In this document: positions 1 through 64,000 of the stretch, in pieces
Layout: every line of letters begins with the position of its first letter
Position numbering within the stretch: the first letter of the stretch is position 1
Assembly: GCF_052324685.1 (NCBI RefSeq)
Contig: NC_135222.1
Location: forward strand, 4,007,749 to 4,071,748
From: Brachyhypopomus gauderio
Lineage: Eukaryota; Chordata; Actinopteri; Gymnotiformes; Hypopomidae
Length of the DNA stretch: 64,000 nucleotides
Direction of reading: 5' to 3'
Translations under genes and position numbers: made by a program
Notes under the pieces: model-generated
What the model saw: only the letters and a program-made list of their open reading frames with translations
Told to the model about the DNA's origin: nothing
Databases searched by the model: none

Positions 1-991
<991 letters not shown>

Positions 992-1128
992 AACGCCTGT
1001 CCCATTCCTTCCCCCCCCCTCCTGCTGCTGCTCTCCTACCCCCCCACCAAGGGACTGGACTGTACAGAACATCATGAGCACTAATGCCTGCCAAAAGTAA
1101 AGATACGATCAAAAAAAGTCTAAACATT

Positions 1129-1134
1129 AATAAA
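1129..1134 (+). terminator. Polyadenylation signal of eef2
   Basis: An AATAAA hexamer lies 138 bases after the eef2 stop codon, which gives a short 3' UTR. A GT-rich stretch follows at about 1149-1160, as expected for a downstream element. Confidence 0.8.
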
Positions 1135-1139
1135 GGAAC

Positions 1140-2546
1140 ATAAAAATTGTGTTGGGTGTGGACATTCTGATTGCTTTGTGGAGGTTGGAGTGACCTGCAG
1201 ATTGCATGTTTTGTGAAATGGGACTTAATTTGGGACTTTTTTTTTACCCCCTGCTTCAGATTGCGACTGTAACCATAACATTTTGTAGTGTGCTAGAACT
1301 GCAAAAATTTAATGTAAGAAGGCAACTGGTTTAACTTGTTCCTGGGGATTAGTTTTGGTTACTTAATTCCTAATGGAGATTTTCTGTCGTGACATTTGAT
1401 GAACTTGTTCTCATTTGGTGACTCCAAATGCATTTAATGAACAATTGCAACAAACTTGGATAAAGAAACTGTTGATCATGAAATTGCATGTTTGAGAACT
1501 GCCTTCCTTTTGGACTACAGTATGAGGCAAAACGTGTCCAACCTGTATGTTGCTGGTGCTAGATCCTGCTAGCAATTAAATGCAGCAGTTTTCATGTTCT
1601 GCTGGGACCGTTGACTTGATTCTCAAAAAAAATCAACCTATTGATACGAAGGGTAACAGTTTAATTGGATGTACAGGATGATATGTACAGCACTTTTACA
1701 ATGAGCATTAGTGAAACATTACATAGGTAGTCTGCAGACTGGCAAATTGTTCAACATTCATTCTGTGATCGTCTTCCAAATGTTTTGGTTTTTATATCCA
1801 AATAGAAATAGTAAAATTAATTCTAGAAAGGTGTCCAGTTCTTGATTACACTCAAGAATCAAGCTGCTCCCAGTCTCATTTACAATTCAAGTGCTCTATT
1901 TGAAGTTTGTCACTGGTTGAACAGCAATCCATGTAAACATTACTTCACTCATTTTCAAATATGTGAAATTTCACATGTTGAAAAATGTAACAGTCCATGT
2001 TCCACATAATTGTAGTGTAATCCCCCCCACCCCCAAACGTAAATATCTGCACCTGCGTCTGGGACAAAAGTGCATCAGTGCAACTCGAAGCAATAAGCAA
2101 TTTACCTATGAAAATAAAAATGTGGACCCACTTCAGATCAATTCAGCGACACTAAATCAAACTGACAAACTAAACTTGCTAATAATGGTAACTGACCAGT
2201 ACCAGCATGGTTTTAAGTATTAGACCTGAACAACAGAGTAACTACTACTGACTTGATAGTTTTTTTTTGTAATCACTAGTCAGTCATGACTTCAGGCTTC
2301 AACTACATGGTGCTATACAAGTACAAAAAACCAGTTCCCAGAAGTACAGCTGGGAGCCTGGTCACATTTTTCATGCTGTGATCATATGGCAACACAAAAA
2401 AAAAAGAAAAATGCTTTTTTTGGTTACTGATCTGTAATTAGACCAATGCAGTTCAGTGAGATTATTAATATGTAGTGTCCACACACTTCAAGAGGACACG
2501 AGTCCATCATTACGTGTAGAAGATGACCTCAGGGATTTGTCCATCA
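1140..2546. other. Convergent intergenic region; probably contains the btbd2 3' UTR
   Basis: No protein-coding exon is visible. The region is AT-rich and lies between the 3' ends of eef2 (+) and btbd2 (-). On the minus strand an ATTAAA-type polyadenylation hexamer is present at 1660-1665, which would give btbd2 a 3' UTR of roughly 880 bases. This is inference from one weak motif. A 37-bp tandem copy of the last coding bases of btbd2 begins about 2503. Confidence 0.45.
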
Positions 2547-6162
<3,616 letters not shown>

Positions 6163-6486
6163 CTTGGACGGGGAGCACTGCAGGCTTGGCTGGTATAAAC
6201 ATACACAAGAGCGCATAACCAGAAATACTGGCCACTAGCTTCCCACGAGAGGGAGGAGATGGTTTTGGGTGACTTCAACATCTTCCATGACTACTGTAAT
6301 TTAGGAGGCCACTTTTAAAGAAATATTTCCAGCAATATTTCTCCTCTTGCTTTGTTTCAGTTTCAGTGCCCCCAATTTATTTAGTTTAGTCTAATTCATT
6401 TGTTCCACCTTTCACTGATACAACCGACCTCTCTTACCAAGTAAACAAGCAAAGCGAACTGCACGTTCGGGATACATGTTTCTAAC

Positions 6487-6527
<41 letters not shown>

Positions 6528-7148
6528 TGCTTCTAACGATTAAACTAAAGAGACCAATATGTTGAATGCCCATTGTATATACTAAAGACAAGTTTTAATT
6601 TGCAAGCAAACTAGTCTGAAAGCAAAGTATCATGATTAGACATAAGGGGCCACTATCACCTGTATGAAGGTAATGTTTAGACTCAATATGAGTCCAAAAA
6701 TATTTAAAGCATTCAAACTCACACGATTTGTTTCAGGTAAACGCTACAACGACAGATTCTGTGATTTAAGTTTTAAATTATACAGAATATCCAATACCAG
6801 CACAACACCCTCAAACATTATCTAGGCTTTAACATTTAGAGAGACTGCTTTTCCATTACTCCTGCTGGGATTTAAAACATAACTGATATTTAAGTTTAAA
6901 GCCAGACGTTTAAAATGACTTAATATGAACATATATGAAGAAAGGTTATTTAAAGGGTAATACTCATATAATGTTCAACAGTTCTTGTACAAGTTACCTT
7001 CGTGTTTACAGATGAGTGTACAAACAAAAGCAGATATCCTACCATAATCATTCCTTTAACAACTCTGTAGGGTTTCTCATTCTGATCCACTTTGTGAAAA
7101 ACCGATACACCAATGTTGAATGACAAAGGAAACTGTAACAAACCGTCA
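6163..7148. other. btbd2 5' flank with (TA)n
   Basis: This is the upstream side of btbd2. Apart from a (TA)n microsatellite at 6489-6525, the sequence is AT-rich and unremarkable. I see no further exon and could not pick out a core promoter for btbd2 with confidence. Confidence 0.5.
6489..6525. repeat. (TA)n microsatellite
   Basis: About 18 uninterrupted TA units between btbd2 and hmg20b. Confidence 0.95.
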
Positions 7149-7283
7149 CCCCGCCCACCGAGACTACCAACCAATCGCGTGCCCTAAATCCGACCTCGCG
7201 CTCCTCGTCGTCCAATTGGCGCCGAGAATGCGCCGCACAGTAGCCTATATGCTCTTGTTGATTTTGGGGACGCATCAAATCAG
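7149..7283 (+). promoter_or_regulatory. Probable hmg20b promoter and noncoding first exon
   Basis: A GC box (CCCCGCCC, 7149-7156) and two CCAAT boxes (7171-7175 and 7212-7216, 41 bases apart) are followed by sequence ending ATCAAATCAG with a donor gtaggc at 7284. The next acceptor (ctcag, 7901-7905) precedes an exon with 18 untranslated bases before the hmg20b ATG. The arrangement reads as a CCAAT-type promoter with a short untranslated exon. No transcript evidence is available to me. Confidence 0.55.
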
Positions 7284-7439
7284 GTAGGCTAAGTTAATTA
7301 TAGTTGCCGCTAGCAAATTAAATAAGCATATGAGTACTGGCTGAAAATAACTATGATTATTACAAGTTTGTTCGAGCAAAAACGTGCACGCACTAAACTA
7401 TTTAGGTGTTTTAATACCGTTACACCTCTTGACCACAAA

Positions 7440-7760
7440 TGATTATGCAGTGGAGCTAGCAATAGCTAGCTCGCTACCTAGCATATCTGTTTAGCTAGCG
7501 GTTAGCAAATGTGCCAGCTGGTAACAGCTAGCACGTAATAGTTTGAGCTAGCTAACTTACGTTCAGAGGCTCTCATAACCTCATAGTAATGTCCGGGTCC
7601 GGATAGCCTGTAAAATAACTATACAGGAGTAAGTAAAACAAACAAGGTCCCTATTAAACCCGCACATTTAAACTAAACCGCTAGCTGGTTAGCGCACTAT
7701 ACATTTTAGTTCGCTAGCTAACGAGCTAGCAGCGCGCGAGCTTAAGCTAGCCAGCTGCCG
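7440..7760. repeat. GCTAGC-rich low-complexity patch
   Basis: The hexanucleotide palindrome GCTAGC and relatives (AGCTAGCT, GCTAGCG, TTAGCTAGC) recur more than ten times in about 320 bases within the first intron inferred for hmg20b. They are irregularly spaced, so this is not a simple tandem array. Confidence 0.7.
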
Positions 7761-7923
7761 CGTGAAGTATGTGTCGCTTCGCACAAAAAAATGATCACGT
7801 GACACAATCAACCGCATCGCTGCGCGTTTTTATACAGATATATGACTGCATTCCACATGCCTTGCTGGACATCATGTCATTTAATTATCGTCGTATACTC
7901 CTCAGAAACTCTTTTAAGTTCCC

Positions 7924-10900
7924 ATGGGTGGAGTGAAACAGGAGCAGAGTGATGCCCCTGCATCAAAGGGGTCCGACTCCACGCACGAAGAAGTAAGATT
8001 TAGGCTATCATGCATTGTCGTAGATGCCTCATAACCTTTAGAAACTTTGGTTTCGTACTGTTACACCCACATTTGCTTAGATTCTTGTCTGCTAAGTTCT
8101 TGTCTACTATGTCTTCGCCTGTGAAATTCATCCACAAATATGATCTTCCAGAACAGCCTCACCGCACAACCGGTAAAAAAGCGTGGGTGGCCCAAGGGTA
8201 AAAAGAGAAAGAAGGTGTTACCCAATGGTCCCAAGGCACCAGTGACAGGGTACGTGCGCTTCCTGAATGAAAGACGGGAACAGATCCGAGCCTTGTACCC
8301 CGATCTCCCTTTCCCTGAAATCACTAAAAGACTTGGTGCAGAATGGAGCCGCCTTGCTCCCCACGACAAACAGGTACCCTTTTCCTTTCTTCTTAAATGC
8401 TGCAACAATATGTAATCTATGAGTTGCAAACCCACGTGGTTATCTGTTTACTGAGGCGATGTCAACTGTGTCCTCTGTTTCGCCACGAGTCCATTTCTAT
8501 TACTGTGTGACCAACGAGTTGAATTTGTTTGCTTGCAGCGCTATCTGGACGAGGCAGAGAGAGAGAAGGTTCAGTACGCACGAGATTTAAGGGAGTACCA
8601 GAAGAGCGAAGCCTACCAGATCACCAATGCCAAAATCCAGGACAAGAGAATCAAGAAAGGTCAGAATATTGTCTTGGTCCTCCTCTGTTTGCTGCGGCCT
8701 TTATGGTTGGCTCAAATTGTATGTTTTGGTGTTCTTCATCCATCTGCTTTAAGGAATAATTCAAGCTCCCCATTATTTCATGTATATGCTTTTTGTAGCC
8801 TATAATTGTATGTCCAAAAGTATATAGGCCCCTGACCGTCACACCTATATGAACTTGTTGGACATCCAATTCGAAAACTTAATTTTCATAAATAGGCACA
8901 GTTGTGCAGCCCCAGATTCCTCACTATTCCTCCTCCACCAAACTTTCCTGTTGGTGCTGTAGATTCCAGTAGGTTTTCTTCTCCTGGTTTCCACCAAACC
9001 CTAGTTGGTATGTGAGTCTGGCAGGTAGTGATGGTTCAAAACACATTTCGTGTCTCCAGCACATCACCAGCCAAGCACGACTCAGCATTGCACACATCCA
9101 TGAAGCTTCGGACACGATTCTTTTGCTTCCTAGAGCATTCTAGAACTCTGTACTGAATGCTGCAACAGAGAGGGGACAGATCTAGGGACAGATCTAGCAG
9201 GGTGGAAATTTCACAGACTCGTATCAGCTTATGACAGTGTTGCATGTAAAGCCAGTGAGCTCTCCAGGACCCATTCTACTGACATGGTTATGTTTATGCA
9301 TGGTTTATGCTTGATTTAATAACAGTTGAATTGGCTGAAACACAAGTCCATAATTAGGAATGGTGTCAACATGCATACATTGGCCATATAGTGTAGTAAC
9401 CGATTATGGAGCTTTATAGGTTTCTAGTCTTATATGAAGACTTTAAATTGAAAGAGAGTGTTTTTATTTTTGTGTTTGTAGAAGAGTTAACATCTGTTAT
9501 CATCAATGCCAATACCTCAGGATCAGCATCTTTCAAGGTTGGTACCAAAAGCTGAATTGTAATAAACACCAATAATCAATAGCTTGCTTTGCTACTTACA
9601 TTTCTTTGTAATCTTTGGTGTGTGAATGATGCTTACAGCATGACCTATTTACAGCCTTCTGTCCTCCAGAACTCAGACATCTCCAACAGATTTGACGTGC
9701 CTATTTTCACCGAGGAGTTTCTGGACCAGAACAAAGGTTGATAAATATTAGCATACAGGACAGACGGCTTCCATTTATCTAAGGATTGTCAGTTGTTAAC
9801 AGACTTGACTGTCTTACAGCTCGGGAGGCGGAGCTTCGGCGTCTGCGAAAGGCAAACGTGGAGTTCGAGGAGCAGAACGCCGTCCTCCAGAAGCACATAG
9901 CCGACATGTTCAGCGCCAAGGAGCGGCTGGAGGCGGAGCTTGGCCAGGACGAGCTGCGGACTCAGGCTCTACAGCGCCGACTGCAGGCCATTAAACAAAC
10001 ACTAGTTAGCAGTCTGGCATCGGTGCCGTTACCAGGTCAGTAGCACTCGGGTATCCACTACATATCCACTACAAATGTGTCAAGGCCAACTCTACTCATC
10101 CATAATTGATCACATGTAAGCTTAATCTCTACCTGTTTAGGCACAGGTGAGACTCCCTCTGTTGGATCTCTGGACTCTTACCTGAGCCGTTTGAGCAATG
10201 CCTTGGAGAGCAGTCCTCATGAGCATCGTTCCCTGCTACTCAAGCTCCAAGACCTCCTGGCTCACTTGGACAGGTACCAGTCACCTGGTAAACTAAACCT
10301 GCAGTGTGTAGAAACCGCTTGAATCACTTCTCGTAGCTTTGTAAGTAGTTGAAAAGTGTTGGAGTGTTTATGCAGTTTCGAAGGTCTGCAGTCATATCTC
10401 ATTTATCTTCCTTAGTGAGACTTTTTGAGAAACATGTAGCTGTATAGTGAGACGGGACCAGAGTGTTCACCTGAAGATCCAGGCATACAGGTCCACCCCG
10501 GCAACCTGAAGAAAAATGTCTGCCTTACAGGATGAAGCAATAGTGCCTACAGGTCTAACCGGACCTTTTAATATGCTAACTTTGCATATTTTTGGTCTTT
10601 GGAGTTGATTAGGGTCACTGAGAATATTGTATATGCTCTTTGTAATGAGTGTAATGTAGATCTTTTGCTGGGGTGGGGATGTGTAGGCATGTTTCTAAAT
10701 TGACTCTTGAACTTCCCCTTTGGTTTATTTAATAATATGGCATATTTACAGATTAGATCAGCTATTCCATGATTTTTCAGTGCTATACTCTAGTAGACAA
10801 ACTAGTTTCTCTAGTTTACCTAACTATCCTTGTGATAACGATTCCTCATTCCATAACCTTAATTAATTTTTTTAATTATTGATAGCTAATATGCAATGAA

Positions 10901-11050
10901 ATTGCAGCATTTCAGATAAATTGACAATGAAATGTACATTTTCTTCTCTAATTTCAAATGTAACAGTTTAAAATGATTTATTATAATTATGTATTTTAAT
11001 GAAAATGATTCTGCAGGTACTCAGACACTGAGTATGGGAATGAGTTGTAA
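7924..11050 (+). CDS. hmg20b: HMG domain protein 20B (BRAF35), complete
   Basis: Eight coding exons: 7924-7992, 8152-8373, 8539-8659, 9482-9537, 9655-9736, 9820-10035, 10141-10273, 11017-11050. They total 310 residues plus stop (human about 317). The start is CCCATGG at 7924. Order: a short N-terminus with a VKQE sequence (a possible SUMO acceptor), the basic run [13 protein letters not shown], an HMG box (about 46-118) from [19 protein letters not shown] through [15 protein letters not shown] sequence, the motif [20 protein letters not shown], then a coiled coil (about 180-250). HMG20B is a DNA-bending subunit of the LSD1-CoREST-HDAC complex and acts in REST-linked repression of neuronal genes. 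HMG20A is the paralogue to exclude; the short N-terminus favours 20B. The polyadenylation signal directly follows the stop codon. The largest intron, 8660-9481, carries a decayed Tc1-like element. Confidence 0.95.
8809..9395. mobile_element. Decayed Tc1/mariner-like element in an hmg20b intron
   Basis: The left end (TATGTCCAAAAGTATATAGG, 8809) and right end (GGCCATATAGTGTA, to 9395) resemble the inverted ends of abundant teleost Tc1-like elements. The flanking left part (CACACCTATATGAACTTG, then TTGGACATCC) matches that family from memory, and the interior holds antisense remnants of Tc1 transposase-like sequence. No open transposase remains. Confidence 0.6.
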
Positions 11051-11056
11051 AATAAA
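11051..11056 (+). terminator. Polyadenylation signal of hmg20b, immediately after the stop codon
   Basis: AATAAA starts one base after the TAA at 11048-11050. A TGTGTTTTGTGTGTGTG tract at about 11094-11112 fits a downstream GU-rich element, so the 3' UTR would be only about 20-35 bases. Confidence 0.75.
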
Positions 11057-11119
11057 ATCTGTTCTTATTTGTAAATGCTGACTTTTCAATTACTGTGTTT
11101 TGTGTGTGTGTGTTCAAAT

Positions 11120-12180
11120 GTTTCTTTGGACTTGCAAAATTAGCGGTTCTGCTCCATATGATAAAAAACAATAAGACACAGTCTATTAAACATTTGATTT
11201 GCCGAGATTATTTTAAGTCATTCAACTAATTGCTGTTGGACAATATATCAACATTTTGTGACTGACATATTTGGTCATAAAAATGCAATGAAAGTTATGC
11301 TGAAAATCCACTTTTTCTGTCAGTATGTTAAGACCATTACTAAAGGGAACAATTGAACTACAATAAGGGCACATTGAGAATTTATTCCGATTTATATAGC
11401 TGACTCAGTAAAGTGTGCAGTGGGGTGGACATTCTACCATCAGTGGTTTTCAACGTGTGGACAGTGGCCACCCAGTGGACATCAGTGGTACTGCAAAGGG
11501 GCCATTGACTAAAAATTAAAATTTTTAGTAAGTAAGTAAGTAAAAAGCCTTCCTATATATAGACGTATGAAGTTGGGGTTCCGAATCTCTGACGGGAAAG
11601 GTGAGAAAAACTAAACATAAACCAAAACTAAGAAAATAGGAAATTTAATACATTGAACTGGTATTTGTTAATACTTTAAATGTTCGAATACATTATTTGG
11701 ACCGCGGAACATTGTGTTAGGTTAAGTGCCCCGCGAGTTGCAAAACGTTGGGAACTTATATTCCAGATTTTTCCGTTCAACAGTGAATCAGTAACGTGTG
11801 TTGTTCCTGTCCAGTAGAGGGTGGCATGGTTTTGCATTATGTTACAAAGCCATTAAAGTTTAATTGACCATTTTCTAGTTCATGTTTTGCATAATTTAAT
11901 TGTTTAGTTACAATATCTCAAATCTGAATTAGAAACTGTGTTGGGCACGACTTCATCCTGTAGCATCCTATAATATAACTCTCGCTATATATATATATAT
12001 ATCTTAGTCGGTCTGGTCACCTAAAAGGGCGTCACCTAAATGAAATAGATTTATCCGAGGACACCTTTAGACTTTTTGGTTGCACACACGTAGTCCGTAC
12101 TTAATTTGAACTTGTGCGACAACGAGGCGATGAGAAGTGATTAGAGCGGTCTCAGTACTACGTGGGGAGAGGCAGGTCAG
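11120..12180. other. Intergenic region between hmg20b and unc13a
   Basis: No coding exon is visible. A (GTAA)n-like run sits near 11528-11543 and a short (TA)n near 11985-12003. The 11443-11755 interval faintly resembles a decayed hAT-like repeat, but I found no matching ends. Confidence 0.5.
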
Positions 12181-12213
12181 GTGTCGATGGCGTCACTCTT
12201 GTTCGGCTTTTAG

Positions 12214-12255
12214 TGACGTCACGATAGTAGCTGTCCTCCTTACGGCGGTGCTGAA
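12214..12255 (+). promoter_or_regulatory. CRE palindrome and split REST/RE1-like site upstream of unc13a exon 1
   Basis: TGACGTCA, a perfect cAMP response element, lies at 12214-12221. It is followed by GCTGTCC (12230-12236) and GGTGCTGAA (12247-12255). These are the two half-sites of a reverse-oriented RE1 element, separated by 10 bases instead of the usual 2. Expanded-spacing RE1 sites are known REST-binding variants. The pair lies about 300 bases upstream of the unc13a start codon. Function is inferred from motif and gene type only. Confidence 0.5.
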
Positions 12256-12557
12256 CAAAATGGCTGTGCGTCGGAGTATGAGGGGCTGAGAAGACAACAG
12301 AAATTAGTCACATTTTCAACAAAACAGTGGTTTATGTAAGGAGGAACCCCCAAACGTTACGTTAAATAAGTTACCGGGATTTAAAAAATACTTATTATAT
12401 TTGTGTATGTGTATTTAAAGCTTATTCCGACATACAGCAGGGGGTGGCCACTTCACATAATCGCTGATAAACCGTTTTATGTCAATTATCTTCGTCTATT
12501 TGAAAGGACACGGAGACGACGATACGCAGCTGGCATTGCTTATAACAGCAGAAAGAG

Positions 12558-47856
<35,299 letters not shown>

Positions 47857-47945
47857 TGCGCCCCCCGGAGGCCGCGGGAGATAGGTGCCGGGCCGACCAA
47901 GCTCAGAGCGTCTGTGCTAACGCTCGAGGCACAGGCACACGCCAA

Positions 47946-47980
<35 letters not shown>

Positions 47981-50460
47981 CGTATAGTGGATCACCTATT
48001 ACAAGGACCAAAAATAATCTGCTGTGCTGGTTGGTATCTAGGACACTGCCATAACCTGCCATTAGGGCTTGCCTGAGAGCACAGATTGGCACCTAAAATG
48101 ATACAGGCACAAATCCTTGTATCTCTTTAATACTTGATGTTTGTGATGTCTTTGATTTTTAAAGTACATATTATATGACAAAACCTCATTGTTCAAAGAT
48201 ATATAAAGAATAACATATTTATGTAGTCATTCGTACATATGAGAAAATATTAATATCGCAAATATTCTATCAAACAGAGTATAATGGAAAGATGAGACCC
48301 TCTTACTGAAAGACTTGGGCTAAAAGACCAGGGCAGGTTCTGTTTGGACAGTGTGACAGACGTGAGCGTGTGAGTGAAAGCAGGGTTGTCTCGTTGCACT
48401 GGTGGTCCCTGCCGTCCCTCCGTCACACCCTGCGTCCCGTGTGTCCGCCGAAGATGTCCGAGGCAACCTCACAACCTCTCCTGAGGTTGCCTTGTCTCGG
48501 CCGGCTGGCCACGCCTTCCCGGGGGTGTGTTCCGTGTCAGGGCGGGGCCTTTTTTCTCGGTCACTCTCAGTGTAAACAGGGCCAAAAAGTTCTTTTCTTT
48601 TTTTTATTATGTAAACTTTTAGGTCAAGCACAACGTTACTAATATATTGTGAATCGGTGGCAAACAGCTTGGACCAAATACATTCCTACAGGACGAGAGA
48701 CAACATTTCTATGTTATAACTCCTCCATAGCCCTCGTGGTTTGATATAGTTTGCGAGACTTGGCATTAATTGGGATCGTCCTCCTTATCCGAATCACTCA
48801 CGCATGCTGTCTAGGCATGTGAACGTTATACATAAACATCATAAAGAATTATCTCTGTTCTATGTGCATTTCTGTGTGTGCTGATATAGACAAGGACAGA
48901 AAGCTAGAGGAGGTACAGAGATGTCCAGCTTACATAATGCTAACTGAGTCTTACCACCTTTCAATTATTATTGTTAGCACATTGAAAAAGTGGTTCTCCT
49001 GTACGCATGCTACCAGCCTCCTCCCACCCAGACTCCACCTGGTCTCAGATCAGCTGCGGTGCGTGTGGGTGGGTGGGTGCACGTGCCGTGTGTGGGCGAG
49101 CGCACGTGCCACATGTGTGCGTGAGTGTGTGTGTGCACGTGGCCTGGAGTCTGTGCATAAGGCGGCACTGGGGCGGGACTCCTGTTTGCTGGACTCTGGT
49201 ACCTGTTGGGTTATACAGAAGCGTGTGATATTTAACGTGTGATATTCACTTCACTAGGTGAAAGATTCTCCCCTTACACAATAGCAGAAATAAACGGGAA
49301 ACATCTTCTGTTCGCAATCGTTCCCGATGCTGTTGCCATAGTAACGCCAGATCATTTTGCCACCCGTTCCCAGCTAGCACTAAAGCGCCGAGCTTTTCAC
49401 AGCCGCTGACCAATCTCAGCCCTAAACGTAGCGCGGTGCGGCTTACAGGACCTCCGTCTCTCACCGTTAATCCTGCCAATGTGAAAGAACTCGGCAAGCT
49501 GTTCCACCATCTATCCGACACGCATCCCTAAACATCTCCTAGCATGTTCGTGCAAATTCGCGAGATTCTCAGAGGAACCTTCTAAGCGCTGCCAATCCAG
49601 TCAAGCACAAGCATTTGGGCCACATTTGGTGTAATAATCTGTTGCCCAAAATGTCCTCTGGCTAAAATGGTCGTACCACGTGCCCTTGTGTGATTTCTCT
49701 ATGCATTAAAGTTTAGCTCGAATTAACAGTCACGTATTGTTTACATTGTGGAAGATCAGCACTAATCGTTTGTTATTGGTAGGACAGATTTTTTTGGGGG
49801 GGGGAGTCCAAATTTGTTTCCATTTAAGTGGACTGCTTAGCGTAAAAAATGTTTGGTTACTGTATGGGGTAACATATGACCAGTGAATGTTGAACAGATT
49901 GGATTTTCTTTGGAAAAATTTTCCTCAGCGGAACTGGAAAGTGGCAGAGAATGGTACACTATACTGCCACGTTTGTAGAGCTGAGTGGGAGATGCCATGA
50001 GCAAACGTCAGGGAAGTTGTGGACACATGTGAGGTTTAACGATTGATACAGACACATATTAGTCCTTCACATGAACACATTCGGATGTGTGTACACTGCT
50101 GTCTGACCTGATCGCAACCGTGACTGCAGACTTGTAAATAAGAAGCAGCGCATGTTGGGAAAGATCTCCCTTGTGCCAGCATGTGTCTTTGATGTGATTT
50201 TTAATTGTTGTCTTTTTTGTTGTTATTTATTTTGATATCTGGGTATTATTTTCTATTTTTGAAAGGCTTGTGAATATATAAATATGTATTTCTGATGTGT
50301 AGTGATAAAGAGTACTAGCATGAGAGAGTTTTTTTATACACAGATGTTTATAATTTTTGTTTTTCTAAATATGATTGTTATTATTGGGGGTGAAAGTGAA
50401 ACTAATAGCATTTTTGCTGTGTTTTTACTTAATAAATGGTTATAAAATCTAAATAAATGG
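47857..50460 (+). other. unc13a 3' UTR
   Basis: About 2.6 kb without coding exons, containing (CA)n at 47953-47980, ends at a pair of AATAAA signals (50431-50436 and about 50452-50457). No other polyadenylation site is as well placed. Confidence 0.65.
50431..50457 (+). terminator. Paired polyadenylation signals, probably unc13a
   Basis: Two AATAAA motifs lie about 20 bases apart and only about 280 bases before the stop codon of the convergent myosin gene. Confidence 0.65.
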
Positions 50461-50736
50461 CTATGAAATAATTTATGTTCGGATTTTTCATTCTTTTGCT
50501 ATTTGACTCTTATGCTATGTAAACATCTGACCTCAATAATACTCAATTACCACAGTCAAAACGTTATTTGTAGATACAGAACCCCTTCATACACAGCCAC
50601 ACATTTAGCTGTCCAACAAATTAAAGCTGACATTTTTTCACACACATCTTAGATTGAAACTTCAATTTAAATGTAGTTAAATACGGGATTTGAGCATGGT
50701 GCCCGTTAAAGCAGTTTGCTGCATTACTGAGGACTC

Positions 50737-63208
<12,472 letters not shown>

Positions 63209-64000
63209 ATTGAGAGAGACCACTTTGATAAACTGGACTCTTTTATGCTTAAAGGGCAGGAGTAATATCAAAACAGAGATTCTCACGAAACTCAGTCTCC
63301 TCTTCAGTCTCCTCCTCAGTCACCGGTCTGGTGACCTTTGCTCTGGCATAGAGGAGGCATCATAACCTTCATGGGAAGTTAACGGTTAATCTTCACGTGG
63401 ACAACAGAAGGAACCTTCAAGTTTGATCACGGCTACCGCACATACAGCACCGGGTGATAGCCTCTAAATGAGGCCGAGGCAAACACAATGGGGTCCAACG
63501 CATTTTTGAGTTGTAGTCAATGAAAGAACCGGGCCCACGTCAAACATACAGAAACACTTTACTCTGCAAAACGTCAACGTAAACCGAGCAGCCCAAATGT
63601 ACTGAAGTCCCAGATGTTTCAACTGCACAGAGTTAACATCTTTTCACAAAAGCAAATGTGTGCTTCCAACTGGCAATGTGCGTCCATTTAAAGAAAAATA
63701 AAGACACAGAACATGAAATCACCATTCACATTTTTGATACCAGTCCAGATTTTAAACTCTGTGAATGTGGTTTAGAGCGGTCGGTGTAAACAGCATATAA
63801 AAGAACATTAGTCATTTCAATAAGCATCATGAACTGATGAAATACAAATGAAGTTGTTTTATCTCTATAGATTTGTGCCCAAGATAACCTTTTTTTTTTT
63901 TGTTTTTAACAATTTTATCAATGACTATACAGTATGGAAAACATAAAAAGCTACAAATACCTTTGTGGCAGTTTAAGATACATGTGAATCAAATTTGAAA
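63209..64000. other. 5' flank of the myosin V gene
   Basis: Upstream of the ATG at 63208. I see no coding exon, no clear core promoter and only a short poly-T run at about 63892-63901. An untranslated exon could lie here. Confidence 0.5.

Noticed and set aside
11443..11755. hAT-like relic (CAGTGGTTTTCAACGTGTGG on the left)
   Set aside because: The right side does not end in a matching inverted repeat, and no 8-bp duplication was found.

Overview
The window is a piece of a ray-finned (teleost) fish chromosome. Evidence: five intron-rich, vertebrate-type genes with GT-AG (and a few GC-AG) introns; very dense (CA/TG)n microsatellites, long poly-C/poly-G runs and intronic minisatellites; and hAT and Tc1-like DNA transposon remains of the kinds common in teleosts. 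Gene content (eef2, btbd2, hmg20b, unc13a) matches genes on human 19p13. The species is not identifiable from what I can see.

Layout. (1) 1-991, + strand: last four exons of eef2. (2) 2547-6162, - strand: all nine coding exons of btbd2, convergent with eef2. (3) 7924-11050, + strand: eight coding exons of hmg20b, head-to-head with btbd2, with a probable noncoding first exon ending at 7283. (4) 12558-47856, + strand: unc13a (Munc13-1), about 45 coding exons including two or three microexons and an in-frame cassette exon. Its introns hold four hAT-type elements with perfect 8-bp target-site duplications (two of them nested), a dead Tc1-like transposase, and five minisatellites (14, 15, 17, 18 and 22 bp). 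(5) 50737-63208, - strand: a complete class V myosin heavy-chain gene, 34 exons and about 1630 codons, tail-to-tail with unc13a.

Exon models were assembled by hand from splice signals, reading phase and remembered family sequence. Phases close across whole genes: 310 codons for hmg20b, 589 for btbd2, 1630 for the myosin, and about 1810 for unc13a with the cassette exon. unc13a closes only if one extra C in a C-run at 32632-32637, inside the C1 domain, is discounted. That is either an assembly error or a real frameshift.

The genes do not form one pathway. eef2 drives translocation in translation, btbd2 is a BTB-BACK-PHR protein, and hmg20b is a chromatin subunit of the LSD1-CoREST complex. 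unc13a primes synaptic vesicles, and the myosin V is a cargo motor. The points most worth following are the class V myosin beside unc13a (possibly a paralogue outside the three mammalian ones), the unc13a microexons and UG-tract splice site, a split REST-like site beside a CRE upstream of unc13a exon 1, and the nested hAT insertions.
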